Shown: positions 7,097 to 16,260, counted from the first letter of the stretch. The stretch: 64,000 nucleotides of DNA from Elusimicrobiota bacterium (GCA_003151975.1 PLZD01000015.1:1-64000), one strand, 5' to 3'. Numbers and translations are program-made. Notes: generated by a model not told the origin, from the letters alone.

Positions 7097-8554
7097 ATGG
7101 CCAATTCGGCGGGCATGAGTCGTCCTCGGCCGGGCTTCTGGCTGCTCTCTCTCGCCATTCTGACTTCCGGATGCACGACTCTGAACCTCAACCCGGAGGG
7201 CAGGCAGTCGGCGATCAATGTTCCCGATAAACTGCCGCTGCGCGCCGCCGTGGTGATGCCGGAGGAGGAAACCGCCAAGATCTACACCCAGTCCTTCTTC
7301 GACGGCGTCAAGTCGGTCCATACTCGCTCCGCCCTTGGGCAGACACTTCAAGATACGCTGACGCTGTCCCTGGGGCAGGTGTTTGACGGCGTGAGCGTCG
7401 TTCAAGCTCGGCCGGCTAAATCCGCCGGCTACGACATCGTCCTGAGCCCGACGATCACCGGCTCTCGGTGGGACTACTCCGCGCACCTTGCAGGCGCCGA
7501 GGCCCGCTTTATTTTAAACGGCACTTTGACCGCGGAGGATCCGGGCGGCGCGAACCTGGCGGTCGTGACGAAGGAGGGCCGCGGCTCGAGCTTCCTCGGA
7601 GCCGGGATCGGCGCGCCGGGTTTCGAGACGGTGGTCTCCAAAGCCGTCGGCGACCTGGTCAAAAAGTGGGGCGAGGAACTCGCGGCGGCGCCCGCGCTCA
7701 GGCGGTATGCTCTCAAGTCCGGCCGCCCGGTCGGGCGCGCCGCGCCCCAGCCCCAGGCCGCGCCCGTCGCGTCCGACGTCGACGTTCCGCGCCACCGCGC
7801 CAAAGAGAACGCCGACGACGTCGCGCTCGTCGTGGGCGTAGAGAATTACTCGAGCGAAATGCCGGAAGCCGAATTCGCCGAGCGCGACGCCCAAGCGGTG
7901 AAGGCCCACTTGATGGCCCTGGGGCTGCCCGAGCGCAACATCAAGTTCTTGTTGGGGAGCCAAGCCACCCGCGGCAGGCTCGAAGGGGCCCTGGAGGACT
8001 GGCTTCCCAGAATGGCCAAGCCCGGGGGCAGGGTTTTCTTTTACTTCTCCGGCCACGGCGCGCCGGACCCCGAATCGCGCCAGGCGTTTCTGGTGCCGTG
8101 GGATGGCGAGCCGGGACTTCTCTCGAAGACGGCCCTTCCGCTCAAGCAGGTCTATCAGGACTTGAACGCGCTGAAAGCCAAGCAAGTCGTCGTCGTGCTG
8201 GACTCCTGCTTCTCAGGCGCGGGCGGACGCTCCGTCTTGGCGCGGGGAATCAGGCCGCTTGTGACGCAGATCGACGCGTCGCCGGCTCGCGGAGGAAAGA
8301 TCCTGCTCTTCGCGGCCTCCGGCGGCGCCGAGATCACGGGAACCCTGAAAGACCAAGGCCACGGCATCTTCACCTACTACTTCTTGAAGGGGCTCGACGG
8401 CGAGGCGCAGGACGCCTCCGGGGCGGTGACGCCGCGCGGACTCTACGATTACTTGAAGCCCAAGGTGCAGGACGCCGCCAGCGGCCAGAGCCGCGAGCAA
8501 ACGCCGGTCCTGGAAGGCGCCGAGACGGCAGAGACCCTCGTCCGCATTCGATAA
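7097..8554 (+). CDS. Lipoprotein with caspase-like (peptidase C14) domain
   Basis: 485 aa from ATG 7097; a -10-like TAAACT ends 7 nt before it, suggesting a leaderless start. Signal peptide and lipobox (LTSGC) are near residues 19-23. The N-terminal 200 residues resemble envelope lipoprotein assembly domains (PLRAAVVMP, YDIVLSPTITGS). The C-terminal half is a caspase/metacaspase domain with catalytic His320 in YFSGHG and Cys371 in LDSCFSG. Bacterial C14 proteases usually cleave after Arg/Lys. Being lipid-anchored it should act in the periplasm or at the surface. It follows the CsgG/DUF4810/DUF799 trio in the same direction, so its substrate may be in that complex, which is inference. Confidence 0.88.
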   Translation: MANSAGMSRPRPGFWLLSLAILTSGCTTLNLNPEGRQSAINVPDKLPLRAAVVMPEEETAKIYTQSFFDGVKSVHTRSALGQTLQDTLTLSLGQVFDGVSVVQARPAKSAGYDIVLSPTITGSRWDYSAHLAGAEARFILNGTLTAEDPGGANLAVVTKEGRGSSFLGAGIGAPGFETVVSKAVGDLVKKWGEELAAAPALRRYALKSGRPVGRAAPQPQAAPVASDVDVPRHRAKENADDVALVVGVENYSSEMPEAEFAERDAQAVKAHLMALGLPERNIKFLLGSQATRGRLEGALEDWLPRMAKPGGRVFFYFSGHGAPDPESRQAFLVPWDGEPGLLSKTALPLKQVYQDLNALKAKQVVVVLDSCFSGAGGRSVLARGIRPLVTQIDASPARGGKILLFAASGGAEITGTLKDQGHGIFTYYFLKGLDGEAQDASGAVTPRGLYDYLKPKVQDAASGQSREQTPVLEGAETAETLVRIR

Positions 8555-8588
8555 GGCGCCGACCGTTTAACGGAGGCGGTATTCAAGG

Positions 8589-8600
8589 TATAATCGCTGC
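8589..8600 (+). promoter_or_regulatory. Leaderless promoter for the small membrane protein
   Basis: TATAAT (8589-8594) with TTTAAC 17 bp upstream. Only 6 nt separate the -10 from GTG 8601, so the start codon should be the first transcribed nucleotide. Confidence 0.6.
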
Positions 8601-8819
8601 GTGAATTTCTCGTCGATGACCATGGGCTCCGTGATCGGGGGCCTGCTCTTCTCGACCATCGGCTTGTTCGTCTTCGGCCACGGCAAGCGCACGCTGAACA
8701 TGAACTTGATGGGGCTGGGCGGCGCGCTGATGGGCTACACCTTCGTCGTCAGCAGCACGGCCATGATCTACCTCGTGGGCATCGCGCTCACCGCGGCGGC
8801 CTACTACTGCCGGGAGTGA
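8601..8819 (+). CDS. Small membrane protein, unknown (72 aa)
   Basis: 72 aa with a GTG start positioned exactly 6 nt after a TATAAT box, so translation is probably leaderless. Two or three transmembrane helices are visible: residues 8-28 (VIGGLLFSTIGLFVFG), about 38-52 (GLGGALMGYTFVV) and 55-69. No enzymatic motif is present. Small proteins of this shape occur in many genomes without assigned role. It stands alone between the caspase-like gene and a divergently oriented gene. Confidence 0.65.
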   Translation: MNFSSMTMGSVIGGLLFSTIGLFVFGHGKRTLNMNLMGLGGALMGYTFVVSSTAMIYLVGIALTAAAYYCRE

Positions 8820-8839
8820 CGGAGGCTCGGGCCGCCGGC

Positions 8840-9241
8840 TTAGAAGCTTGCCGCGTCCACGCCGAGCCAGACCAGCGCTTCAGACATGTCCGTGCTGACC
8901 TTGACGTCCATCCCTAAGCCGTGGGCGACCGTACCGGCCAAGCGCTTGGGATCGATGAGAGGATATTTCCCGACCACGGCGAAGCGGCAGCCGGGGATTT
9001 TCTTCGAGGATTTTAGGGCTCGATGTTTTTCCCCGGCGGTGGTGCCGAGGTCGAGCCGATCCAAAGGGGACAGCCGGCCTGTTACTTCTCTAATGTCGAC
9101 CAAGATTTTGGAGGCGTGGCGCTTTTCGCAGGCCGCCAGAATCTGACCCGCGAAGCGAGCCGCCATGGAAGGCACATAACGGCCTTTATACGTCATCAGG
9201 AGGTAGCCCTCTCGAACTGCGGTCCTAAAGGTCAGGCTCAT
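8840..9241 (-). CDS. SpoIIAA/STAS-like small protein
   Basis: 133 aa from the second of two tandem ATGs (9244 and 9241). A promoter TTGACG (9277-9272), 17 bp, CAAACT (9254-9249) ends 7 nt before the 9241 ATG, which argues for a leaderless start and against the longer frame from 9343. The sequence pattern of beta strands and helices (EGYLLMTYKGRYVPSMAARFAGQIL, ASKILVDIREVTGRLSPLDR, CRFAVVGKYPLID) resembles STAS/SpoIIAA-like domains, in which a conserved Asp-containing loop follows the 'LVD' strand. The role is unknown. It is transcribed divergently from 9392. Confidence 0.6.
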   Translation of the reverse strand: MSLTFRTAVREGYLLMTYKGRYVPSMAARFAGQILAACEKRHASKILVDIREVTGRLSPLDRLDLGTTAGEKHRALKSSKKIPGCRFAVVGKYPLIDPKRLAGTVAHGLGMDVKVSTDMSEALVWLGVDAASF

Positions 9242-9248
9242 CATCCTG

Positions 9249-9277
9249 AGTTTGCCCCCCGAATCGCCGCGCGTCAA
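9249..9277 (-). promoter_or_regulatory. Promoter of the STAS-like gene
   Basis: On the minus strand TTGACG, 17 bp and CAAACT, ending 4 nt before ATG 9244 and 7 nt before ATG 9241. Confidence 0.55.
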
Positions 9278-9391
9278 GGACTTTTTGCGCGGCCGCCGGC
9301 GGCTCCGCTCGGTAAAATTCCGGAAAAATTTGGCCCCCCGCATTGACGACGGCCGTCGGTGGGATTACACTTTCGTGGAGGACGAACCCCC

Positions 9392-9910
9392 ATGGAAGCG
9401 CCCGACAATTTCCTCGAAAGCCTCAAGATCGCCTCGCCGTGCACGGTCTCGTGGGAGGCCATGTCTGGCGGCCGGCGCATCCGCCATTGCGGCCTCTGCA
9501 AGCTCAACGTCTACAACCTGTCCGGCATGACGCGCGCCGATGCCGAGGAACTCGTGCGCGGGATGGAAGGCCGCGTCTGCGTGCGCCTCTTTCGGCGCAA
9601 AGACGGAACCGTGCTGACCGCCGATTGCCCCGTGGGCTTCAAGGCCGTGCGGCAGAAGCTTAAGGCGCTGGCCGCGTTCATCGGAGCGACGCTGGCGGTG
9701 CTGTCGCCGGCGTGGTCCGAGAAGCTCGACTGCTGGCTGTCGCGCGATGAACCGAGGTGGTCCGATCGCTTCGGTTCGGAGGGACAATGGAATATGGGCT
9801 TCATCGAGGCCCTTCCCATCGACGCGGCGGTCGCCGAGCCGGGCATGCCGCCGGACAGCACGAAACTGGTCCGGCCTCCGCGCGGGAAAGGCTATCGTCG
9901 GCGCCGCTAG
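9392..9910 (+). CDS. Cys-rich N-terminal domain protein, unknown
   Basis: 172 aa from ATG 9392, with GTGGAGGA about ten nt upstream. The N-terminal 85 residues contain a conserved Cys/His set: SPCTVSWEAM, RHCGLCKLNVYNLSGMTRADAEEL, VCVRLFRRKDGTVLTADCP. This resembles a small domain found in many Acidobacteria, Bacteroidetes and related genomes, proposed to bind a metal or Fe-S centre. A hydrophobic helix follows (LAAFIGATLAVLSPAW), then a polar tail. It may be a membrane-anchored redox or metal-binding protein; no function is assigned. Its stop overlaps the stop of the convergent peptidase gene. Confidence 0.6.
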   Translation: MEAPDNFLESLKIASPCTVSWEAMSGGRRIRHCGLCKLNVYNLSGMTRADAEELVRGMEGRVCVRLFRRKDGTVLTADCPVGFKAVRQKLKALAAFIGATLAVLSPAWSEKLDCWLSRDEPRWSDRFGSEGQWNMGFIEALPIDAAVAEPGMPPDSTKLVRPPRGKGYRRRR

Positions 9911-12384
9911 TTCTTGGCGGGCCGCGGCGGCGCGTTCTTGACCCAGCGGTCGAACCACGAGATCATCTCGTAGAGCACGTGCTCGTTGCTCTCCATCGAC
10001 AGGTACCAATGCGACTCGAAGGGCAGCATGACCAGGCGCACGACGCCGCCGTTGCCCCGGATGGCCTCGAAGAACTGCTCGGACTGCAGCGGGACGGTGC
10101 CAGGGTTGGCGTCGTCCTCGCCGTGGATGAGCAGCAGAGGGGCCTTCATCTCGTTGGCGTGGAAGAATGGCGAGACTTTCGTGTACACCTCGGGCGCCTC
10201 CCACAATGTTCGCCGCTCGTTCTGGAAGCCGAAGGCGGTCTTGAGCGTGCGGTTGTAGGCGCCGCTGCGCGCGATGCCGGCGCGGAAGAGCTCGGTGTGC
10301 TCGACCAAGTTGGCGGTCATGAGCCCTCCGTGACTGTGTCCCGTGACGCCGATGCGGTCCCGGTCGACGACTCCCAAAGAGACGGCCTTGTCCACCGCGG
10401 CCTGGGCGTCGGCGATCAGCTGTTCCATGTAGGTGTCGTAGATCTTGTTGGCGTCGCCCACGACCGGCATCAACGGATTGTCGATGACCGCGTAGCCCTG
10501 GAGCAAAAAGTAGAGATGGTCGCGCCAGGCAAAATTCGTGAAGCGCTGGGTCGAGCCCGTCACCTGGCCCGCCATCTTGGGGTCCGTGTAGTCCAACGGA
10601 TAGGCGTAAAGCACCGCCGGCAAGCGAGTCCCCTCTTTATAATTCGGCGGCGTGTAGAGCTCGAAGGACAAGTCGACGCCGTCGTTGCGCTTGTACGTGA
10701 CGAGTCGCTTCTTGATGAGCCTCAGCTCCGGAGTCGGGTCGGTCATGTGGGTGATCGGTTTGGCGGTGGAAGTCCAGACCGCCTCGCCCTCGGAAGCCGA
10801 GATTTTCTGATCCGGAACGCGCAGGAAATAATTCGGGAAATCGGCCGGCGTCTCCCGGCGCGTGATGAAGCGGCGCGCGTGGACCTCGGAGAAGGCGACG
10901 ACGCGCTCGAAGGCCGTATTCTCGGAGCGGAACAGGCGCTCGGTCTTGAGCGTCTTCAAGTTCATGGCGTCGAGGAAGGGCCGGTCGCCGTCGGGCGACG
11001 CACCGATGCTGGTCAAGAAGATCGAGTCCCCGTCCTGCTCCATGACGCGGAAGCCGTTGGGCAAAGTGCGATGCACGGGATAACCCGGGTACTTGTACGA
11101 CTCGTCGCTGCTCATGTCCCAGACCGTGCGCGCGGGAGCCTTGAGCTCGTCGAAATTCACGGCCTTGGTCTTGGTCCAGTGCTTGATGAGGTCGACTTCC
11201 GTCACGAAGGCGAGCCCGCCGTCGGCCCCCCAGTCAATGTCTTCAAAGCGCGAATCGACAAGCAGGGCCTCGACCGGCGCGCCGGTAAACGGAGCCTTGA
11301 GCGTCATCAGGCGGTCGCGGTGCGGGACATGCGTCTTCCAGTCGCCGCCGTCGAGGGCCTCGGCCCACAGCAAGGTGGCGGGTGCGCTCGCGCGCCATTG
11401 ATGCTCGCGCGGGCCCGTGCGCACGCCCCAGATCGGCACGGCGTCGGCCAGTTTCAGCGTGCCGAGCGATTTTGCCAGGCGCCCCTCGGAGTTCCAAAGC
11501 TCCAGCTCCATGGGAAAGTGGTCGTGCGTGGTCAGATACGAGTAGGGACGGACCACCTTGCCGACCAAGATGTAGCGCCCGTCAGGCGATGGTTCGACCC
11601 GCTCGTAGAGCGCGGGCCCGCCTAGGGGCGTGAGGTTTCCGGTGTCCGCGTCCACGCGCACGAGCTGGGAGGCCGCGTAATAGTCGAACAGCTCCTCGTC
11701 GTGCGCGTTCTTGAGCACGTCGCGCACCTCGTAGGTGGAGCTGGCGCCCTTGCCGCCCAAGGATTCCTGGATGTGCGGGCCTTTCGGCGCCGCCACGGCG
11801 GCCGGAGGCGGTCCCTGGCCGTCGGGCACGGTCTTGACCAGCAGGCTCTTCTGGTCCGGCGCCCACTGCAGCGAGTCGCCGAGCATGGGATTGAGGCGCA
11901 CGCCTTCGACCTTGCGCACCGCCGCGGAGCCCGCCTCGCCCAGCCACAGCTCGATGGCGCTCTCGGTGATGTTCGTGAAGGCGTAGCGGCGACCGTCCGC
12001 GCTCCAGACGGGCATGCCGACCTTGGCGTCGGGCGGCAGAGCCACGGCGATCTGCGCTCCGTCGGGCAAGCTCACGAGCGTGAAGGCGCTCCAGTAGTCC
12101 TGCCCGCTGCCGTACGCGCCGTGGATGGTGCGGTTGCTCGTCACGACGCGCACGCCCGCCAAGCCGACGGCGGGAAGCGCGATGTGCGCGATCGGCGGAT
12201 GGGAGACGGGCACGGCCAGGATCATCGCCTGGTGCGTCGGGCTGACCGAGGCGTCGGGAGGCGGCGGAGCGTGCAGCACGTCGAGCACGGCCTTCGGCGG
12301 CTTCTGATACGGCGTCTCGTCGGCGGAGAGCCGCCCCGCGGCCAGGCACAGCGTCAGGACTGCGGCGAAAAGGTGACGGATCAT
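9907..12384 (-). CDS. Secreted S9 family peptidase (prolyl oligopeptidase type)
   Basis: 825 aa from ATG 12384, preceded by GGGAGG and opening a signal peptide (HLFAAVLTLCLAAGRLSA). The frame stays open far upstream as antisense of the next genes, but that part is not coding. An N-terminal beta-propeller (about 50-560) is followed by an alpha/beta-hydrolase domain. The catalytic triad is visible: Ser684 in VTGHSHGG, Asp757/758 in HGEDDANPGT and His792 in ESHWYLS. The propeller with 'PPPDASVSPTHQAMILA' resembles the glutamyl-endopeptidase/acylaminoacyl-peptidase branch. It should cleave peptides in the periplasm or outside. It is divergent from 12499. Confidence 0.92.
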   Translation of the reverse strand: MIRHLFAAVLTLCLAAGRLSADETPYQKPPKAVLDVLHAPPPPDASVSPTHQAMILAVPVSHPPIAHIALPAVGLAGVRVVTSNRTIHGAYGSGQDYWSAFTLVSLPDGAQIAVALPPDAKVGMPVWSADGRRYAFTNITESAIELWLGEAGSAAVRKVEGVRLNPMLGDSLQWAPDQKSLLVKTVPDGQGPPPAAVAAPKGPHIQESLGGKGASSTYEVRDVLKNAHDEELFDYYAASQLVRVDADTGNLTPLGGPALYERVEPSPDGRYILVGKVVRPYSYLTTHDHFPMELELWNSEGRLAKSLGTLKLADAVPIWGVRTGPREHQWRASAPATLLWAEALDGGDWKTHVPHRDRLMTLKAPFTGAPVEALLVDSRFEDIDWGADGGLAFVTEVDLIKHWTKTKAVNFDELKAPARTVWDMSSDESYKYPGYPVHRTLPNGFRVMEQDGDSIFLTSIGASPDGDRPFLDAMNLKTLKTERLFRSENTAFERVVAFSEVHARRFITRRETPADFPNYFLRVPDQKISASEGEAVWTSTAKPITHMTDPTPELRLIKKRLVTYKRNDGVDLSFELYTPPNYKEGTRLPAVLYAYPLDYTDPKMAGQVTGSTQRFTNFAWRDHLYFLLQGYAVIDNPLMPVVGDANKIYDTYMEQLIADAQAAVDKAVSLGVVDRDRIGVTGHSHGGLMTANLVEHTELFRAGIARSGAYNRTLKTAFGFQNERRTLWEAPEVYTKVSPFFHANEMKAPLLLIHGEDDANPGTVPLQSEQFFEAIRGNGGVVRLVMLPFESHWYLSMESNEHVLYEMISWFDRWVKNAPPRPAKN

Positions 12385-12416
12385 GGGCGGCCTCCCGCGC
12401 TCGCGGCGCGAAAGGA

Positions 12417-12467
12417 ATGATAGCAAACCGCCGCGATCAGGCACGGCTTGCCCACAACTGTTATCAT
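12417..12467. promoter_or_regulatory. Divergent -10 boxes between the peptidase and glycosyltransferase
   Basis: TATCAT on the minus strand near 12422-12417 faces the peptidase gene, and TATCAT at 12462-12467 on the plus strand faces the glycosyltransferase. The two transcripts diverge from a region of about 50 bp, so they may share regulation. Confidence 0.45.
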
Positions 12468-12498
12468 GATGGGACAGCGCTTTCCCGCTGCTTCCATC

Positions 12499-14781
12499 AT
12501 GAAATCCCGCTCCGAAATCAGGAAGATCGCTTTCGTGGGGAACTACCTTCCCCGCCTCTGCGGCATCGCGACCTTCACGACGGACGTCTGCACCTCGGTG
12601 GCCGCGCAATTCCCCGAAGTGGCTTGTTTCGCGGTGCCCGTCAACGACGTCGAGGGCGGCTACGACTACCCCCCCGAGGTCCGTTTTGAGATCGAGGAGC
12701 AGAACCTGTCGTCGTACCGGCGGGCCGCGGATTTTTTGAGCATCAACGACGTGGACGTGCTTTGCGTGCAGCACGAGTACGGCATTTACGGAGGCCCGGC
12801 GGGCGGTCACCTGCTCGCGCTCCTGCGCGAAGTGGATCTTCCCATCGTCACGACGCTGCACACCGTGCTGAAGGATCCCAACCCCGATCAAAAGCGGGTG
12901 ATGCAGGAGCTCATTCAACTTTCGACTCGCTTGGTGGTGATGTCCCAGAAGGGCGCGCAATTCCTGAGGGACGTCTACAAGGCCCCCGCCGCCAAGATCG
13001 ACGTGATCCCCCACGGCATTCCCGAGACCGCCTTTGTGGATTCCAGCGCTTACAAGGATCTCTTCGGCGTGGAAGGCCGGCAAGTGCTCCTGACGTTCGG
13101 GCTGCTTTCTCCCAACAAGGGCATCGAGACCGTGCTCAACGCCCTTCCCAAGATCGTGGCCCAACGCCCCGGCGTCGTCTACATCATCCTGGGAGCCACG
13201 CACCCGCACCTCGTGCGGGAGGCCGGAGAATCCTACCGGCTGAGCCTGGAGCTGCTGGCCGAAAAGAACGGCGTCAAACAGAACGTGATCTTTTACAACC
13301 GCTTCGTGGAGCTCGCCGAGCTCAAGGAGTTCATCGGCGCCGCGGACGTTTACATAACGCCGTACCTGAACGAGGCCCAGATCGTGTCCGGGACGCTGGC
13401 CTATTGCTTCGGCGCGGGAAAGGCGGTGGTATCCACTCCGTACTGGTACGCCCAAGAGCTCTTGGCCGACGGCCGCGGAGTGCTCGTCCCTTTCAACGAC
13501 CCGGACGCCATCGCTCGGGAGGTGATCGGGCTCTTGACCGACGATGCGCGCCGCAGCCTCATGAGCAAGCACGCCTACGAGCTCGGGCGTGAAATGGTGT
13601 GGGGCAACGTGGCCTGTTCCTACATGCGCTCGTTCGAGAAGGCGCGCACGGAGCGCGCCGGCCTGACCCGAAAACTCTTCAAGGTGAAGACTCTCGACAA
13701 GCAGCTGACGGGACTGCCCGAGATGAAGCTCGACCACCTGTACCGAATGACCGACTCGACGGGAATCTTTCAGCACGCCATCGTGGCCGTGCCGAACTTC
13801 GACACCGGCTACTGCACCGACGACAACGCCCGCGCCCTGATCTTGACGGTCCTGCTGGAGGAGTTGGGCGAAAACTCGCCGCGCCTTTTGGGCGCCGCCA
13901 CGACCTACGCCGCCTTTCTTCAATACGCCTTTGATCCCAAGCGCAATCGTTTTCGAAACTTTATGGGGTTCAACCGGTCTTGGCAGGACGAAGCCGTCTC
14001 CGAGGACTGCTGCGGCCGCGCGCTGGCGGCCTTGGGAACCTGCGTCGGCAGATCCAAAAACCCGGGCTTTCAAGCCTTGGCGGGGCAGATTTTTTCGCAG
14101 GCGCTCTCTCCCGCGACGGGATTTTCCTCGCCCCGGGCGTGGGCGCTGGCGTTGATCGGCGCCCACGAGTACCTGCGGCGGCTCAACGGCGACCGGCAGG
14201 TGAGCCAGGTCCGGGACGCGCTGACCGACCTCTTGCTGGGCCTCTACAATCGCACCGCGACCCCCGAGTGGCCCTGGTTCGAGGACTCCGTGACTTACAT
14301 GAACGCCGGCCTTTCCCACGCGCTGATCCTGAGCGGCCGTGAAACTTCCCGCGCCGACGTGCTCGAGCTCGGCTTGAAATCCCTGCGCTGGCTCACCAAG
14401 ATTCAGACCGCCGAAGGCGGCTACCTGCGGCCGATCGGCTCCAACGGATTCTACAAGCGCGGCGGCGAGCGGCCGAATTTCGATCAACAGCCCATCGAGG
14501 CGCAAGCCATGGTGTCCGCCTGCCTGGAAGCCTACCGCTGCACCTCCGACGACTACTGGTTCAGCCAGGCGCGCCGCGCCTTCGACTGGTTCTTGGGGCG
14601 CAACGATTTGGGCCTCTTCCTCTACGACCCCAATACCGGCGGCTGCCGCGACGGGCTCCATGTGGACCGCGTGAACCAAAACCAGGGCGCCGAATCCACT
14701 CTCGCGTTTCTCGTCTCGCTGGCCGAGATGCAGCGCGCGCACAACGAGCTGGCCGCCTTTAAAAATCTGACCCCTGCCTAA
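12499..14781 (+). CDS. Glycosyltransferase family 4 fused to an alpha/alpha-toroid domain
   Basis: 760 aa. ATG 12499 is chosen because a TATCAT box at 12462-12467 puts the transcription start after the earlier ATGs (12466, 12469). The N-terminal ~400 residues are a GT-B transferase: GNYLPRLCGIATFTTD, QHEYGIYGG, IPHGIPE, FGLLSPNKGIETVLNALP, and EAQIVSGTLAYCFGAGKAVVSTPYWYAQELL. The C-terminal ~370 residues (DTGYCTDDNARALI, YLRPIGSNGFYKRGGERPNFDQQPIEAQA) look like an alpha/alpha-barrel glycosidase-like domain. Sugar donor and acceptor are unknown. The stop abuts the GH130 gene (no gap), so the two products probably act on the same glycan. Confidence 0.88.
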   Translation: MKSRSEIRKIAFVGNYLPRLCGIATFTTDVCTSVAAQFPEVACFAVPVNDVEGGYDYPPEVRFEIEEQNLSSYRRAADFLSINDVDVLCVQHEYGIYGGPAGGHLLALLREVDLPIVTTLHTVLKDPNPDQKRVMQELIQLSTRLVVMSQKGAQFLRDVYKAPAAKIDVIPHGIPETAFVDSSAYKDLFGVEGRQVLLTFGLLSPNKGIETVLNALPKIVAQRPGVVYIILGATHPHLVREAGESYRLSLELLAEKNGVKQNVIFYNRFVELAELKEFIGAADVYITPYLNEAQIVSGTLAYCFGAGKAVVSTPYWYAQELLADGRGVLVPFNDPDAIAREVIGLLTDDARRSLMSKHAYELGREMVWGNVACSYMRSFEKARTERAGLTRKLFKVKTLDKQLTGLPEMKLDHLYRMTDSTGIFQHAIVAVPNFDTGYCTDDNARALILTVLLEELGENSPRLLGAATTYAAFLQYAFDPKRNRFRNFMGFNRSWQDEAVSEDCCGRALAALGTCVGRSKNPGFQALAGQIFSQALSPATGFSSPRAWALALIGAHEYLRRLNGDRQVSQVRDALTDLLLGLYNRTATPEWPWFEDSVTYMNAGLSHALILSGRETSRADVLELGLKSLRWLTKIQTAEGGYLRPIGSNGFYKRGGERPNFDQQPIEAQAMVSACLEAYRCTSDDYWFSQARRAFDWFLGRNDLGLFLYDPNTGGCRDGLHVDRVNQNQGAESTLAFLVSLAEMQRAHNELAAFKNLTPA

Positions 14782-16260
14782 ATGAAACGCTCCTCGCCCC
14801 GCCAAAAGACCATCGCCATCCGCCGGCAAGAGCTCCGGTTGTCCCCGGACCAAAGCCGGGTGGTCCTGCGTCCGCTGGGGTTTGCTTCCGGCAAGGAATA
14901 CGCCGCGATCATCGGCCGCGTGCTGGCCCTGGCGGAACCGGAGGTCCGACGCCTTCTCGACGAGGTCATCGCGGATTTTTCCTCCCGCCATCGCTGGCTG
15001 GTCAAGCGGCTCTTGACGCGGTTTCATTATCTCGAGCATCACCTGCCCCCGGGAGGCGACATCTCGGAGGCGCGCAAGCTGCTGATCGGCTCTTACTTCA
15101 TGTTCGAATATGCGTCCGAGTCCGCGGCGCTCTTCAACCCCTCCATCATCGCGCATCCCGACCAATCCGGAGTGCCGCGCGGAAGCCTGCGCTTTCTTCT
15201 CAGCCTGCGGTCGACCGGGGAAGGCCACATCTCGTCCATTTCTTTCCGCAGCGGCGTGATTTCCGCGGACAACGCCGTAACCTTGGACCCGCCGTCGCGT
15301 TTCCTGACCGAGCCCGAGCTCATCGAAAACTCGACCTATCACAAAGCTCTCTTCGGGCGCAAAGCCGCGGAAATGGGACTGGCCGGCGAGTGGGCCCAGC
15401 GCGTGATGGGCCGCCTGGGAGACTTCTTCACCCTCTCGGAACTCAAGTACGCGCTCAAGGAGATCCTCCAGGAAACGGCTCCCGGCGCGAAAATCGGCGA
15501 CGACAACACCGCCAAAGGCCTATGGCTCTTGGCGCAGTCCAACTACGACATCCGGTTTCCGCCGGACCAGGAACTCTCCGAAAGGATTATTTTTCCCGTC
15601 ACGCCGATCCAGAGCAACGGCCTCGAGGACGTGCGCCTGACGGCGCATCGAGACGACAACGGAAAGACGATCTATTACGCCACCTATACCGCCTACGACG
15701 GCCGCAGCGTGCTTCCCCAGCTCTTCGAGACGGAGGATTTCCGGCACTTCAAGTTCGCCACGCTCAACGGGCCGGGAGTGCAGAACAAAGGGATGGCGCT
15801 TTTCCCGCGCAAGATCAAGGGCCAGTTCGCCATGCTCTCGCGCCAGGACGGCGAGAATATTTTCCTGATGTATTCCGACAACGTCCATTTCTGGAACCAG
15901 TCCAAGCTCATCATCTCCCCCGCCCATCCCTGGGAGTTCGTGAAGCTGGGAAATTGCGGGTCGCCCATCGAGACGAAGGAGGGCTGGCTGGTGCTGAGCC
16001 ACGGGGTGGGGCCCATGCGGAAGTACTGCCTCGGCGCCTTCTTGCTGGACCGGAACGATCCATCCAAGGTGCTCGGCCGGCTCAGCTCACCCCTGATGTC
16101 GCCCGAAGGGACCGAACGGGAAGGCTACGTCCCCAATGTCCTCTACACCTGCGGGGCGCTCTTGCGCGGCGATCAGTTGATCCTGCCCTACGGCATGTCG
16201 GATCGCGTGACGGGGTTTGCCGTCATTCCCATAAACGACATCCTGTCCGCCATGGTTTGA
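14782..16260 (+). CDS. GH130 family glycoside phosphorylase-like protein
   Basis: 492 aa; the ATG follows the upstream stop directly. The five-bladed propeller of GH130 is suggested by SAALFNPSIIAHPDQ, GLEDVRLTAHRDDNGKTIYYATYTAYDG, NKGMALFPRKIKGQFAMLSRQDGENIF, NCGSPIETKEGWLVLSHGVGPMRKYCLGAFLLDRNDPSK and VPNVLYTCGALLRGDQLILPYGMSD. GH130 enzymes phosphorolyse or hydrolyse beta-mannosides. The N-terminal ~130 residues are an additional helical region. Pairing with the upstream transferase suggests turnover or remodelling of a mannose-containing polymer; the substrate is inference. Confidence 0.88.
   Translation: MKRSSPRQKTIAIRRQELRLSPDQSRVVLRPLGFASGKEYAAIIGRVLALAEPEVRRLLDEVIADFSSRHRWLVKRLLTRFHYLEHHLPPGGDISEARKLLIGSYFMFEYASESAALFNPSIIAHPDQSGVPRGSLRFLLSLRSTGEGHISSISFRSGVISADNAVTLDPPSRFLTEPELIENSTYHKALFGRKAAEMGLAGEWAQRVMGRLGDFFTLSELKYALKEILQETAPGAKIGDDNTAKGLWLLAQSNYDIRFPPDQELSERIIFPVTPIQSNGLEDVRLTAHRDDNGKTIYYATYTAYDGRSVLPQLFETEDFRHFKFATLNGPGVQNKGMALFPRKIKGQFAMLSRQDGENIFLMYSDNVHFWNQSKLIISPAHPWEFVKLGNCGSPIETKEGWLVLSHGVGPMRKYCLGAFLLDRNDPSKVLGRLSSPLMSPEGTEREGYVPNVLYTCGALLRGDQLILPYGMSDRVTGFAVIPINDILSAMV

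Noticed and set aside
9907-15342. A continuous 1811-codon minus-strand frame
   Set aside because: Only the part up to ATG 12384 matches a peptidase. The rest is antisense to the glycosyltransferase and GH130 genes, an effect of GC-rich codon structure.
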